A DNA stretch of 64,000 nucleotides from Nageia nagi. Its lineage: Eukaryota > Pinophyta. The position numbers and the translations under genes were made by a program. Every line of letters starts with the position of its first letter. Position 1 is the first letter of the stretch. The notes under the pieces were generated by a model, which saw only the letters and a program-made list of their open reading frames with translations, ran no database searches and had not been told where the DNA came from. This document shows positions 45,651 through 56,856 of the stretch, one piece after another. The DNA lies in contig JBITNC010000001.1 of NCBI GenBank assembly GCA_050084985.1, forward strand, positions 68,138,001 through 68,202,000, written 5' to 3'.

Positions 45651-47116
45651 GTAATTGTAACTATTATGGCATCGAAGGTCACAAAGAATTTGATTGCTAC
45701 ATAAAGAAAAGAAAGGAAAAGAATAAAGGCAATAGAAATGTAAATAACTTCAAAGGCAAAAAAAATATTCAAGCTAGTTTTGTTATGATGCTCTACTCCA
45801 TGTCTCACTCTTTTTCATCTGACTAGATTATTGATTTTGGTTGCACTAATCACATATGATTTGAAAAGGAAAAGTTTGATAACCTTCACAAGTATAGAAA
45901 AGATGCAATTATGATAGGAGATAACCGTACCCTTGAAGTCCAAGGAATTGGGAGTGTGTTGATTCACAGAAAGATTCTTGATAATGCACTTTATGTTTCT
46001 AAGCTTAGGATGAACCTTCTCTCCATGATCTAAGTTGCTATAAAAGGGTACTTTTTTGAGTTTCATACTCAATCTTGGTGCATTAAGAAAGGACTTCCCA
46101 TATTGGTTAAAGGATTAGTGAAAGATGATCTTTACATTGTAGATCAATTTCCATCAAAGATGTGTCTTGCTACAAGTGTGTGTTCTAGAGGCAATCATTG
46201 GCACCAACATTTAGGGAACCTTAACCATAAGAGTATTCAAGTCATGAAAGACCAAGAACTTGTGAAAGGTTTGCCTTTAATTTCTCCTTCGATTGGTCTA
46301 TGTGAGAAGTGCATTCTTAGCAAGATGTATAGATAAAAGTTTGAAAAATATAAAGCAATAAGAGCATCTCAACCTCTTCAACTTGTGCATTTAGATTTCA
46401 TGGGTTTATTTCAAACTAAGTCACTTGGAGGAGAATCTTACATCTTGACCTTCATTGATGATTTTAGGAGAATGACCTTTGGGTATCTACTTGAGCACAA
46501 GGATCAAACCTTTGAGAGTTTTAAGGTGTTTTTAAGGCCTTTATTGAGAGTCAAACTAACCTTAAAATCAAGATGTTGAGATCAGATAATGGAAGAGAAT
46601 ATAAAAATAATGAGTTCAATGACTATTGTGATAAGTATGGAATCAAAAGGTAATTTATGATTCCTTACACTTCTCAACAAAACTATGTTATCGAAAAGAA
46701 AAATAGAATAATTATGAAAATGGCTAGATGCATGTTGGGTAATCTTCCTAGTTTCTTATGGTGAAGCTATGAGCACTACTATTTACACCTTGAATAGGTG
46801 TCCCACAAAAGCTATTAAGAGTAAAACTCCTTTTGAAATACGGTTAGGAAGAAAACCTAACATTTCTCACCTTAGGGTATTTGGTTGTGAAGCATTCTCC
46901 TACATTGTTTTTGAGAAAAGAAAAAAGTTGGACAAAAGAGCTAAACAATGCATCTTTGTGGGTTATGATAGTCAGCATAGAGGCTATAGGCTCCACTTTC
47001 TATCCTACAAAGTTATGTTTATTTCAAGGGATGTAAAGTTTAATGAACTTCCTAAAGATTCTACTTCTAATGAGGATGTTGATGATCCATATGACTCATT
47101 AGTTGCTTTTAGCTAG
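45651..47116 (+). pseudogene. copia protease and integrase, older copy
   Basis: Protease site reads IIDFGCTNHI (DTG in the young copy; Phe replaces Thr). Integrase: HQHLGNLNHKSIQ with one His kept, CEKCILSK, LDFMGLFQTKSLGG, FIDDFRRMTFGY, then RSDNGREYKN in another frame, TLNRCPTKAIKSK and FGCEAFSY. Reaches KRAKQCIFVGYDSQHRG, giving the ancestral residues at the point where the young copy has its TGA. Frameshifts near 46.56 and 46.76 kb. Confidence 0.85.
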
Positions 47117-48770
47117 TTGAATATTGATATAAATAAGTCACCTCAAGAACAAAATTTTCTAACTCAAAGAGTAACAAGGAGAATAACTTTGAACAAATCA
47201 TTATTTGCCAAGGTTGACAATAAGAATGAGCCTTCATCCTTCAAAGAGGCTTCAAAGCATAAGTGCTAGATCGAAGCCATGAAAGTGGAGTATGAGGTGC
47301 TTATGAAAAATAAAACTTGGGACTTGGTTCATTATCCTAATAAAAAGAATATGATTGGAAATAAGTGGATCTACAAGGTCAAGTTCAATTCAGTTGAAAT
47401 ATTAAAAAATACAAGGCAAGGTTAGTAGCCAAAGGTTTTGCTTAGAAATACTATATAGATTATGAAGAAACCTTTCCTCCCATGACAAAGATGCCTACTA
47501 TGAGAATTATCCTTGATCTTTCTGTTACTCAAGGATGGAGATTTTTTCAACTTTATGTTAAGAGTGCAATTCTTAATGGTGACTTAGATATGAAAATCTT
47601 CATGAATCAACTAAAAGGGTTCATTATAGAAGGTAAAGAGTCCTTTGTGTGCAAGCTAAAGAAGTCATTATATAGACTTAAGAAAGCACCTAGAGCCTAG
47701 TATAGGAAGATTTTAAGGTATTTTATAGACATTGGTTTCTCCAAGTGTTTTTTTGACTCTGATCTATATGTACTCAATCAAGGAAAAGATGTCTTGATTC
47801 TCCTTTATGTGGATGATCTTTTGATAATTGGGAACAATGATAAAATCATTCAAGATTGCATATCCAAACTTAAGGCAACATTTGAAATGATTGATCTTGG
47901 TCTCTTGCATTGCTATCTTCGAATGCAAGGTATCAATACAAATATTGTACTTATCTCAGTCAATCTAAGTATATATCAAACATATTGTAAAAATTTTGAA
48001 TGGAAGAGTGTAGATATGCTATGATCCTAGTCTCTCCTGGAATTATTATTTCTCTAAGCTTCAACTCTTAGTTAGCTAATGCTACAACTTATAGGCAATT
48101 AATTGTTGGTAATCTTTTGTATTTGACTATATCCAGGCTAGATGTTTCCTATGCAGTGAATTTGATAGCATGATTCATGCATAAACCATATGTTGAGCAC
48201 CTCAATGCTGTTAAAAAAATCTTAAGGTATGTTGCATTGAATAAGGATCTTGCTCTCAATATTTAAGTTGCTCTCATTTGTTCTCTTATATTCTTAGATT
48301 CTGACTATGGGGGAGATAGAGATGACATGAAATCAACCTCTACATATGTGTTTAGCATTAGTTTAGGTGCTATCTCTTGGTTTCCAAGAAGCAGCCTACT
48401 ATTTCATCTTTCCACCATAGAAGCTAAATACTATGCCATGTTTGTTGCAACCCAATAAGCCATTTGGTTAAGGCATATTCTGAAAGAAATTGGGTATGAA
48501 CAAGGTGGCTCATGTTTGATTTCTTCAAATAATTAGTCAACTATTTCTTTGGCTAAAAATCTTATGTTCCATTAGAGAATAAAACACATGGAAATCCATG
48601 CCCATTGTATCAATGATAAGGTTCTTAATGGCATCATACACTTGGAGTATTGTCCATCCACTTTGAAATTTGCTAATTTGTTCACCAAGCCCCTCTTGAA
48701 AGCTCAATTCTGTAAGCTTAGGGATGCTATCAAGTTGGTGAAGTTACCCTTAAGGGGAGTGAAATTTTAA
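47117..48770 (+). pseudogene. copia RT and RNase H, older copy
   Basis: Shows GNKWIYKVKFN, RLVAKGFA then stop, MPTMRIILDLSVTQGW, SLYRLKKAPRA then stop (Trp expected), ILLYVDDLLIIGNN (active site kept), then DSDYGGDRDDMKSTSTYVFS, LSTIEAKYYAM (Glu changes), and ends STLKFANLFTKPLLKAQF at 48770. Stops occur at Gln and Trp codons. Clearly the homologue of 24596-26431. Confidence 0.88.
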
Positions 48771-49482
48771 TTCTTGTGTTGAATTCATGTTTATGATGAC
48801 AACTTCACCTCAAGAAGAATTTTGTGTTGTATAGTGTTGATTTTGTTGTACACCTTCGTGGTAAGTTCACTCTGCATGAGGAATTTGTTGTATAAAATTT
48901 TAAAAGCAAAAAGATTGGCCAATATAGCACTATCTAGTTATCCATGTGTGAGGAATTCTTATGTGTCTTTTGGCAATGTTCATTTATCCATATGTGAAGA
49001 ACTTGTATGTGCATGCTCTACTTTGTAATGATAATCAACACATATTTTATACACATTAGGTGACTATGAGTTTTTGGCATGACATTTTTGTAATGACTTA
49101 TAGTGCACCATTGATCAGTTCATGATGGCATTTGTGTGATTCATCTATCATAGTTGATATGAATATGATGCATTTAACTGATCTTATTATTTGAGCTACT
49201 TATGACATGCAAGTTCTTTTGCGATTGTAGGTTACTTACTTTAGGTATGCAAGCTCTTGGAGACTCTTCATGACTTCCAGTTGGATGACTACTTCTTGTA
49301 CATTGAAACTGATTATGGTTAATAATTGTATTTGGCATAGTGAGTCTCAAACTAGATCTTTTTTACTTCATAAATATGTAAAAAGCTCTCATCTCTATTG
49401 TATCTATTTGGAGGATAACTCTCTTACTTTCTCTCTTTCTTCTCTCTTATTCACTCTATCCCAATATTGTAGTATGGGGGAG
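48771..49482 (+). other. 3' non-coding part of the older copia copy
   Basis: Homologous to 23655-24595 of the young copy. Only one minisatellite unit is present (about 48840-48895: 'cgtggtaagttcactctgc', 'gaggaatttgttgtata'). Ends in a pyrimidine-rich run and a purine tract. Confidence 0.75.
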
Positions 49483-49765
49483 TGTTGGAATGTATATTGC
49501 ATTATTGTAAAGGTTTGTATTAATCTTCTTTGTAGGTTTACTAATAATTAAGGGTATCATTAGACACCTTAAGTATTTAAGTGAATATGATAATGTAACT
49601 TGTCCTACACTCGATGTGATGAGCATGCCCCTTGGGTAAACGGGAGTGCATGTCATGCATTTGTACGTTGGGTAAAAGGGTTATCCTAAGAGGGATTTTG
49701 GCTTGTAAATAGAAGGTTCTCTCTTTGTTATCATATACCAATTTGTGGAGTAAAATTATGCTATG
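49483..49765 (+). repeat. 3' LTR of the older copia copy, truncated
   Basis: Starts TGTTGGAATGTATATTGC after the purine tract and follows the 5' LTR to about 49765 ('gtggagtaaaattatgctat'), where similarity ends inside U3/R. The TATA box is mutated to TGTAAATAG. What follows belongs to a PMD relic, so a deletion or rearrangement joined them. Confidence 0.88.
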
Positions 49766-50570
49766 TTGCATGTGTACATCCCCTTGTATGGTAACCTCTT
49801 GGGTGACTCATGATCCCTTGCCCATTTGCGGGCATATGATAACTCTTATCCTGCCACGAGTTCTTATGGGTTAACCTCTACAATCTTGTGTATGTCATAG
49901 GGTGGGTTATGGGGTTGTACCACCCACACATGCTCCCACACCTAAATCTGCATCACTAGGGATCTTGTGATCCCTACTCTCCCCTTCTCATTGTTAGCAA
50001 GCTGGCGATATGTCTATTGTAGGGTCGTTGATGCCCATGCATAAATGACACCATCCTTAATGATGTCTATCATGATGTCCAATAGATTCCAAGGGATCCT
50101 ATACCCATTGGTATATGTAAGTAAGAATGAGCTAATGATGATCATCTACTAGACTATAAAAAATCCTACTTGATAGGTAGCTACATAGTCAAACCCTCTG
50201 TGTTCAATGTTAATGGCTTCCTAGCCATCCCTGAACACCCTTTGCATTGTTTGGACTTGAGATGATGCAATCATCAGCATCCTACCCTCAATAGGCACCT
50301 TGTAGATCTGATATACATCCTCAAGTGTGATGGTCATCTCACCCATAGGGAAGTGGAAGGTGTTACACTGGCTTTCCCAATGCTCCACTAGTGTGTAAGT
50401 GTATGCCTAGTTGACCATCATGATCCTCAATCTTACAGCTCCCACTAGGCCAACCACCTTGAGCCACACCCAATATGCATCATCAAGTGCCTTGCACACA
50501 ACCTTTAGGATGGGCTTGAATTTATGCTAGATCTTCACCTGACACCAATTCATGCAAGTCTTACATTAGT
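49766..50570 (-). pseudogene. Plant mobile domain (PMD) relic
   Basis: The - strand reads TYTLVEHWESQCNTFHFPMG, EMTITLEDVYQIYKVPIEGR, then SSQVQTMQRVFRDG, with stops. This matches the plant mobile domain (MAIN-like; consensus style 'L-V-x-R-W-R-x-E-T-H-T-F-H-L-P-x-G-E-M-T-x-T-L-x-D-V-x-x-L-x-G-L-P-I-x-G'). PMD genes occur in plant transposable elements (Mutator-like and gypsy carriers) and as host genes of the MAIN family. Here the frame is broken and the left side joins the truncated copia LTR. I cannot tell whether it was a host gene or element cargo. Confidence 0.75.
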
Positions 50571-50713
50571 CCTTTTATCATCCTTCATAATCATCTATTT
50601 TCTTAAGTTAGTCCTCTTGTCTATGTATTTTTTGGTCCTTTGAGTCCTAGTTAGTCAGTACTATGAGCATTATAGCCCATTTATGTCTTTTTGTATGTTT
50701 TGTAACCTATTTT

Positions 50714-50731
50714 TTATGTCTATCCCTAACT
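50714..50731. repeat. LINE target-site duplication, 3' side
   Basis: TTATGTCTATCCCTAACT, perfect match to 56839-56856. The final T is shared with the poly(T), so the length is 17 or 18 bp. Confidence 0.93.
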
Positions 50732-50924
50732 TTTTTTTTTTTGGTAAGTAAATAAATTCTATTGATTAACTAGTTCGACAAAATTACATAATGGCCATTA
50801 CTACCAATTCAGCAAAGTTAGCCATGCTGTACAAAATACTGAATCAAACCTCTAAGATTACTATGACTACCAGTATGGATACTAAGGTCGCTGATAGGGC
50901 CCCCCTGGAGCATATGCAGTAATC

Positions 50925-51170
50925 TCATCTTTGGAGCTCGTCTCTGGAGCTCATTTCTGGAGCTCGTCTGTCGATCTCATTTCTGGAGCTCGTTTCTGGA
51001 GCTCGTCTCTGGAGCTCATTTCTGGTGCTCGTTTCTGGTGCTAGACTTCCTGGTGCTAGACTTTCTGGTGCTAGACGCTTTCTGGAGCTAGACGCTTTCT
51101 GGTGCTAGATGCTTTCTGGAGCTCATCTGAAGTTTGTTTCTGGAGCTCATCTGAAATTAGACTAGCTTTT
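50925..51170. repeat. Minisatellite in the LINE 3' untranslated region
   Basis: About 17-19 copies of a 12-15 bp unit of the type 'tctggagctcrt(t/c)' (GAGCTC core, itself palindromic), with a variant 'tctggtgctagac' in the centre (51030-51115). It lies between ORF2 and the poly(A) tail. Not present elsewhere in the window. Confidence 0.9.
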
Positions 51171-51266
51171 CATTACAATGCGTTCCATGTATAAAGCAAG
51201 AGAAAAACTGAAAAACTTGAAGTCAGAGATGGACGATGAAATGGAGCTCGAACTATGCTGACTAAG

Positions 51267-54200
51267 CTAGGTGAGCCGTGAGTGTTTAGGCATAGGAGAA
51301 CTGTCCTCTCTGTCTGTTGGAGCTTGACGTTTAGGTAGGTGAGCAACCTCTGCCTGCTGGAGATCGACGTCTGGGTAGCTGCATGGTGGATCAATTTGCT
51401 GGGAGGATTGCCATATCTGCAAAATAGTGTGCCACGAAGAGAGCTCGGATAGGTCAGCAGTGGGCAGGGACTGAATTGAGATAGTAGAGTCCAATATGAG
51501 CATGAGTTGTTGATCTAGTTTCTTCCATAATCTGTCCATTGAAGTAAATTGGTTATTGAAAGTACGATTATTTCTCTCAAGCCACAGTGTCCATGTCAAC
51601 ATTGCTGGAGCAGAGTACCAGAGGATTTTATATGCTTTACATTTGTTATTAGTAAGCCAATTCCGAATCAAGGACCCGATAGACAGAGGTGGAGACCAGT
51701 GGATGCCTAGGTGGGCTGAAAGAAGCTGCCACAATTGACTAGAGAATGAGCATGTGACTAGCAGGTGGTGCCCTGTCTCCTCCTCTTCGCCACAGAGTAT
51801 GCATCGACTCGGCCCTGTCCATCCTCGCTTCAGTAGTTGTTCCCAGGATAAAAACTTATTGTGAACAGCAAGCCAAAGGAAAAATTTAGCTTTTGGCCAG
51901 GCATTGGATTTCCATATCCGTTGCCAGACTTGAGGGGGGAAGTTTGAAGGATGACCCTGAGCAAGAGTACTATAAGCTGAACTAACAGAGTAGCTACCCG
52001 ATGGAGTGAGGGAGCTGATCAGGTTGTCGCTTAGGTCATCGCCTTGTAGGTTGTGTCTCGCGAGCATAGCTAGAAGAATGTTATATTCCTGTGTTAAGTG
52101 AGGGGAATGTGTGTGAGTTATTCCAGTGTTTCACTCTTCTACCCGAATCGGTAGCCCATGACCAATAATTGATGACTTTATCACCCCATTCTTGCCGCAG
52201 ATGATACTGAAGTGGCTGAAGGAGTGGTACGGAAGCTAAGGGAATTGGGAGTAACCAAGCATCATCCCAAAAATCTACCTTTAATCCTGAGCCGATCTTC
52301 CACCGTAGGTGTTTCAACACAAAGAGACGAGCTTTGCGTATACCATTCCAAATGGGGGAGCCCCATGGTGTATCCGCAACAGTGAAGAGTCTCTCCGGTT
52401 CAAGGCTATCAAGGTATTTGTCATGTATTGCTTGGCTCCAGCAACAGGAATGATTAGTATAAATCCTCCAGGAGAATTTGCCTAGAAGAGCAAGATTCAT
52501 ATGATGAAGTCTTCTGATGCCCAGTCCTCCCTCTTGTTTTGGACAACATACTGTGTCCCAAGCAACCAGATGGATTTTCCAGATCTCTGATACACCGTGC
52601 CAAAGGAAGTTGCGTACTTGAGTCTCCATTCTTACAATGATCTTTTGGGGAACCCAGAAAATGGCGAACCAATAAACAGGGATTGCTCCTAAGATAGCTT
52701 TGATTTTAGTGAGACGTCCTGCTGTGGATAACCACCTTGCCTTCCAAGTGTTCATTTTATTTTGCATTTTGTCTATGAGAGAGTCCCAGAAGGGCCCAAA
52801 CTTTCCCCTTGAACTAAAGGCATACCTAAATAAGTGCTTGGGAGATTTTCCTTGGTCATACCGGACCACTCGCTGATATGGGAGAGGAACCATTCTGAGA
52901 TGTTAAGACCATATATTTTTTATTTTTGTCTGTTGATTGCTTGGCCTGAGGCTTGCTCATATACTTGAAGGAAGTTTAGGAGGTGCTTGAGTTCATGTTT
53001 CAGGGGGGAGATTGCCAGTAGAGTGTCATCAGCGAACTAAGAATGAGTGACTGGAGGGGCATTGCCAGATATGTGCAGACCATGTATTTTGCCAGCCAAC
53101 TGTAAGTGTTTCATTCCTCTCCCAATGACTTCAGCAAGCATGATGAACAGGTAGGGTGACAAGGGGTCACCTTGGCGAAGGCCCCTTGAGCTTCTGAAGT
53201 AACCTCTTGATTCTCCATTAATTAGGACAGAAAAGTGAGGTGCTTGATCAATGAGAGAATCCACTGAAGCCAACACTCTTGAAAGCCAAACTTCCTCATT
53301 ATCTGGAATAGGAAGTCCCAATTTACTTGATCGAATGCCTTTGTCATGTCCAACTTGAGAAGCAGTCCTTTACTTTGGTGCCTATTAACTGAATGAATGA
53401 GCTCATGGATGAGGACGACTCCATAAAGGATTTGGCATCCTTTGACAAAAGCTTTTTGTTCCTCTGAGATGATAGAGGGAAGAACTGTGTTGAGACGGTT
53501 GGCTGCAACCTTGGATATTAACTTGTAAACTGAGTTGCATAATGAGATTGGTCGAAAGGCTGATATAGACTTGGCATCTTTGGTCTTAGGAATGAGAGCT
53601 AGGAAGGTATGGTTGAGTCTCTGAAGCATTTTCCTAGAAGTGAATGATTCTATCACTATTGCCACCAATTCCTCTTTGAAAAGGAACCAAAAATGTTGGA
53701 AAAACCCAGGAGGGAAACCATCTGGGCCCGGTGCTCCAAAAGGTTTTAAATGAAAAAGAGCCTTTTTCACTTCCTCCTCACTGATAGGCTTCACAAGAAT
53801 ACTATTTTGCTCCTCAGAAATCAACTTGGGAATGAGAGGGAGGAGTTGCTCTTGGGCTTCATGTCTGTGTTCACTAGTTTCATTAAGGTGGGAATGAAAG
53901 TAAGACACAATGTGGTTATCCAATTCATCAGGATTGGAGATTGTAAGACCTGCTGAATTTACTAGGGTTGATATTCTATTGTTAGAACGATGAGCCATGG
54001 TAGAGAGGTGGAAGTAACGTGTGTTTTTGTCTCCTTCCTTAAGCCATTGGATTCTAGATTTCTGTTTCCAAAGAGTTTCCTCATTAAGGTAGGCTTGTTG
54101 AAGGCGTTGGAGTAGTTGGCGTTCCTGATCTACTACCTGGGAGTCCTGCTGATGTATCAATCGGAGCTGGGTGTGTTGGAGTTCCTCTTCCAGCTTTGCA

Positions 54201-55115
54201 ACAGTCATTGTTACATCTCCAAAGGAGGATTTGTTCCACAGTTTCAATTTAGTTTTGAGCCTTTACAACTTAGTGGAAAAGGTGAACATTGCTGTACCAT
54301 ACACATGACTTTCCTCCAGCCACCATTGTTCAACGAGATCATCAAAGGAAGGGTGATTGAGCCACATCTTTTGGAAGCGAAAAGGAGGAGCCTTTGGATT
54401 GGAGCAAGTCTCCCAGGTTAAAGCCACTGGCCAATGATCTGAGCCTCCATAAGGGAGGACTTCTGTTTGCAAAATATGTTCTTGTTCTAGCCAAGACATT
54501 GTGACTAAAAAATGATCAAGCTTTTCAAAAATTGCTTTGTTATCCTTCCTTTTGTTGGTCCAGGTGTAGAGACCTTTGGTGCTTGGAGGCTCATATAACT
54601 GTTGGTCATTTATGAAAGAATTGAAATCATCTATGCTGGGGTCCAGTTGCATAGTACCTCCTTGTTTTTCAGATAGATTCCTGATAGCATTGAAATCCCC
54701 CCTAAAATCCATGGAGTGTCAGAATGTGAGGCCAGCCAGGAGTCGATTTGTTTCCAAAGATCTCTTTTCTGATCAGTATGTTGAGGACCATAGACATTGA
54801 CTATGCCAAATAGTAGACCTATTGCAAGACACCTTACAATGGCAACCATCCAGTGACGGTTGATCAGTAATGGCTTACAATCTACTTGGGTGCTGTTCCA
54901 TAGAATGAGCATGCCACCTGATTGCCCAGAAGCTTGACTGGAAAGGATTTCGCATTGGGGCCAAAATTTATTTATGATCCTACTCAGATCTTTATCAGCT
55001 ATTTTAGACTCTTGAGTCAAGAGGATGGCAGGTCATTCCTTCTGTACTAGGAGTTTGGCCATTCCAATTATGTCGGGGAATGGAGGCCCCGTGTATTCCA
55101 TGTGATTATCTTCAT
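51267..55115 (-). pseudogene. LINE ORF2 (endonuclease, reverse transcriptase)
   Basis: Start at the ATG at 55115: MKIITWNTRGLHSPT, the conserved N-terminus of APE-type endonucleases, then a frameshift and a stop before PAILLTQESKIA. The endonuclease continues GIVNVYGPQ, RGDFNAI and GGSDHWPVAL. RT: FGAPGPDGFPPGFFQHF, NHTFLALIPKTKDA, FRPISLCNSVYKLISKV, EEQKAFVKG, LLKLDMTKAFDQVNWDFL, RGLRQGDPLSPYLFIM, stop, FADDTLLAI (active site FADD). C-terminal: KFFLWLAVHNKFLSWEQLLKRG and the zf-RVT motif CILCGEEEETGHHLLVTC. Five segments lie in different frames, so at least four indels; the element cannot make ORF2 protein. Confidence 0.92.
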
Positions 55116-55234
55116 TGGGGGACTGATTGAAGCCGTTTAGCTTCTAGTAGAGTATCAATTTGGAACTGGGAGCCCTCCTCGATGTCCTCTTGAGATAGTT
55201 GCTGGATGGAAGCTTGAGCTAACTTTCTCCCTTT

Positions 55235-56677
55235 CTATTTTTGGATACCAGAGTTAGGGGCTTTTAGACTATTGGGTGTTTGCTTCAGAGGAGGAACTAA
55301 TTTGTTAATCTGGCGTGTGTTGGATTGAAGGTTGCCTATTGGCATCTTGGTACTGAGATGGTTACCGAAACTAGGGACAGTTTGTTGGGCTTCTTCCATA
55401 TTTTGGTCTATCTCCTGAAAAGGAGTGGAGGTTACTGGATTGGTTTTTGGTTCGGTTGACAGAGAAGAAATGGTAAGTGGGGAGAATAAAGGGTTGGTGA
55501 TTGGGGAGCTGGGATGTGTAAGATTATCCGGATTAAGACTAGGGGGCTCTTCAGGAATGACTGGTGCGTTTAAGAGCTCAAGATTCTCTTCATTTTGAAG
55601 GCAGCTAAAAGGATTAGCATCTTGAACTTGGGGATGGGAACTTGAGGGGTGAGAGAGATGTGTATATGTGCATTGAGAGGAAGCTGAGTTAGGTGTATGA
55701 ACAGTGCTCTTACCTTGGGTTGACCGGCATTTGGGTTGCTGGAAGCCTTCTGTTGTTGTTGCAGGAGTGGGCTGTGACGGCATGGCATGGGGGCAGCTAC
55801 CGGCGAGGTGTCCATAGGCCACGCAAACTCTGCATCTGAATGGAATGTTTTCATAATCTACTATCTGATCCAGCACTAAATCTTCATCTGGGAAGACAAC
55901 AGAAACCTGGGCTGGCAATGGGGATTGGAGATCGAGTTGGATACAAACGCGGGCATAAGAAGTGGACTTACACTCCAAGGTGCGATCCGAGGTTAAGAGG
56001 TACTCCCCAATGGTGTCTCCAATTTGAGCAAATACTTCTTCATACCAGAACTCTGGAGGGAAGTCAGGCAACCTCACCCAGACAGGTGCAACAGAAGGGG
56101 TTTCTTCGCAAGGTTTGAATCCTGGGTGCCATGGCTTCATGAATAATCCAGCTCGTCCATGGAACCAGGGACCGCCTTGAAAAATAGAGTCTCTATCCTC
56201 CTCTGTGGAAAATGTGACTAAGAAATAACTGTGAGAGTAGTGGCTCACTGTAACACTACCCTTAGTGTTCCAAGTTTTGTCGACCCAGGCTTCAATGACG
56301 TTGGGAGGAATACGAGCACCGAGAAAATGATAGATGAGACCCTGTTTCGTTAGCATTTGAAGGCCACTACTAACTCATGAGCTCCTGATTTCCACCCGTG
56401 GTGTACCGTCTGCCGCCTTTAAGCAACCATTTTCATTTCTATTAGGGTCGTGAGGGGCTTGGCGGATGCGGTTATAGAGTGGTTTAGAAATAGAGGAGCG
56501 CTGGGTGGAAGGATTCTTGTTTCGAAGCACATCCCTAAAAGAGGGTTTTGGATGTTGACTGACTGCAACCCCACCATCATTACTAGCTACCTGGGTCTTG
56601 TTGGGAGTGGGGTGATCAGATGAGTTCGGGGGATCAGAGAGACGCCCCGGGCCTGAAGCCATGACTCTGTCCATGAA
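55235..56677 (-). pseudogene. LINE ORF1 (DUF4283-like, zinc knuckle)
   Basis: Start chosen at the ATG at 56677 (MDRVMASGPGRLSDPPNS); the frame is open back to about 56748 without an ATG except through a GTG at 56731. A TGA at about 56375 (after VEIRSS) is the only stop, and the frame continues on the other side. The RNA-binding N-terminal domain reads VTFSTEEDRDSIFQGGPWF, LPDFPPEFWYEEVFAQIGDT and the knuckle CRVCVAYGHLAGSC (CX2CX4HX4C). The C-terminal half is Pro/Ser/Asn-rich. ORF1 proteins bind LINE RNA as a chaperone. About 480 residues, within the usual length for plant L1. Confidence 0.88.
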
Positions 56678-56773
56678 CTCTGCAGCTGCGATTCTTGCAC
56701 AAGCACCTTCCTCTTCCTCCTGCTTTCCCACCCCCGCAAAAGGGTTTGGTTAAAACCTGGCGGGTCACGGAGC

Positions 56774-56784
56774 AGATTCGAACC
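56774..56784 (-). promoter_or_regulatory. Pol III B-box-like sequence near the LINE 5' end
   Basis: In element sense GGTTCGAATCT, matching the B-box GGTTCRANYCY, 55-65 bases into the element. Upstream the sequence TGGGATTAGAGG could be a weak A box. The 5' end therefore resembles a tRNA-derived internal promoter, as in plant SINEs. Promoter function is inference. Confidence 0.45.
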
Positions 56785-56838
56785 TAGGTCGGTCTCCTCT
56801 AATCCCAGTGACTTCACCGTTCAGTTCGCTCCTCGCCC

Positions 56839-56856
56839 TTATGTCTATCCCTAACT
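56839..56856. repeat. LINE target-site duplication, 5' side
   Basis: Same 18-mer as 50714-50731, bounding the 5' end of the LINE and showing it is not 5'-truncated beyond this point. Confidence 0.93.

Larger units (their letters stand above)
41744..49765 (+). mobile_element. Older Ty1/copia element, same family as 23147-31992
   Basis: 5' LTR 41744-42240, primer site 42244-42255, leader to 44791, gag-pol 44792-48770, 3' non-coding part with one minisatellite unit, purine tract 49473-49482, 3' LTR 49483-49765 (truncated: first ~283 of ~497 bp). LTRs differ at many positions, so this is a much older insertion. Gag, protease and integrase remain in one frame (apart from stops); RT and RNase H are in other frames because of indels. 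Confidence 0.93.
50732..56838 (-). mobile_element. Full-length LINE (plant L1 type), inactivated
   Basis: 6.1-kb non-LTR element, - strand, with a poly(A) tail (poly(T) at 50731-50742 on this strand) and an 18-bp target duplication TTATGTCTATCCCTAACT at 50714-50731 and 56839-56856. ORF1 (56677-55235) has a DUF4283-like domain and zinc knuckle; ORF2 (55115-51267) has an APE-type endonuclease, RT and zf-RVT. Lesions: one stop in ORF1, several frameshifts and a stop before FADD in ORF2. The perfect target duplication suggests a moderately recent insertion. Confidence 0.95.

Noticed and set aside
45443-45808. - strand frame rich in Ile/Val that looks like a membrane protein
   Set aside because: It is the complement of the Asn-rich (AAC/AAT) microsatellite in gag; GTT/ATT codons mimic membrane helices. 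The same applies to 62734-63144.
51556-51738. + strand frames opposite LINE ORF2 (also 53750-53956, 54116-54421, 55840-56118)
   Set aside because: Antisense to well-supported RT/endonuclease/ORF1 sequence.
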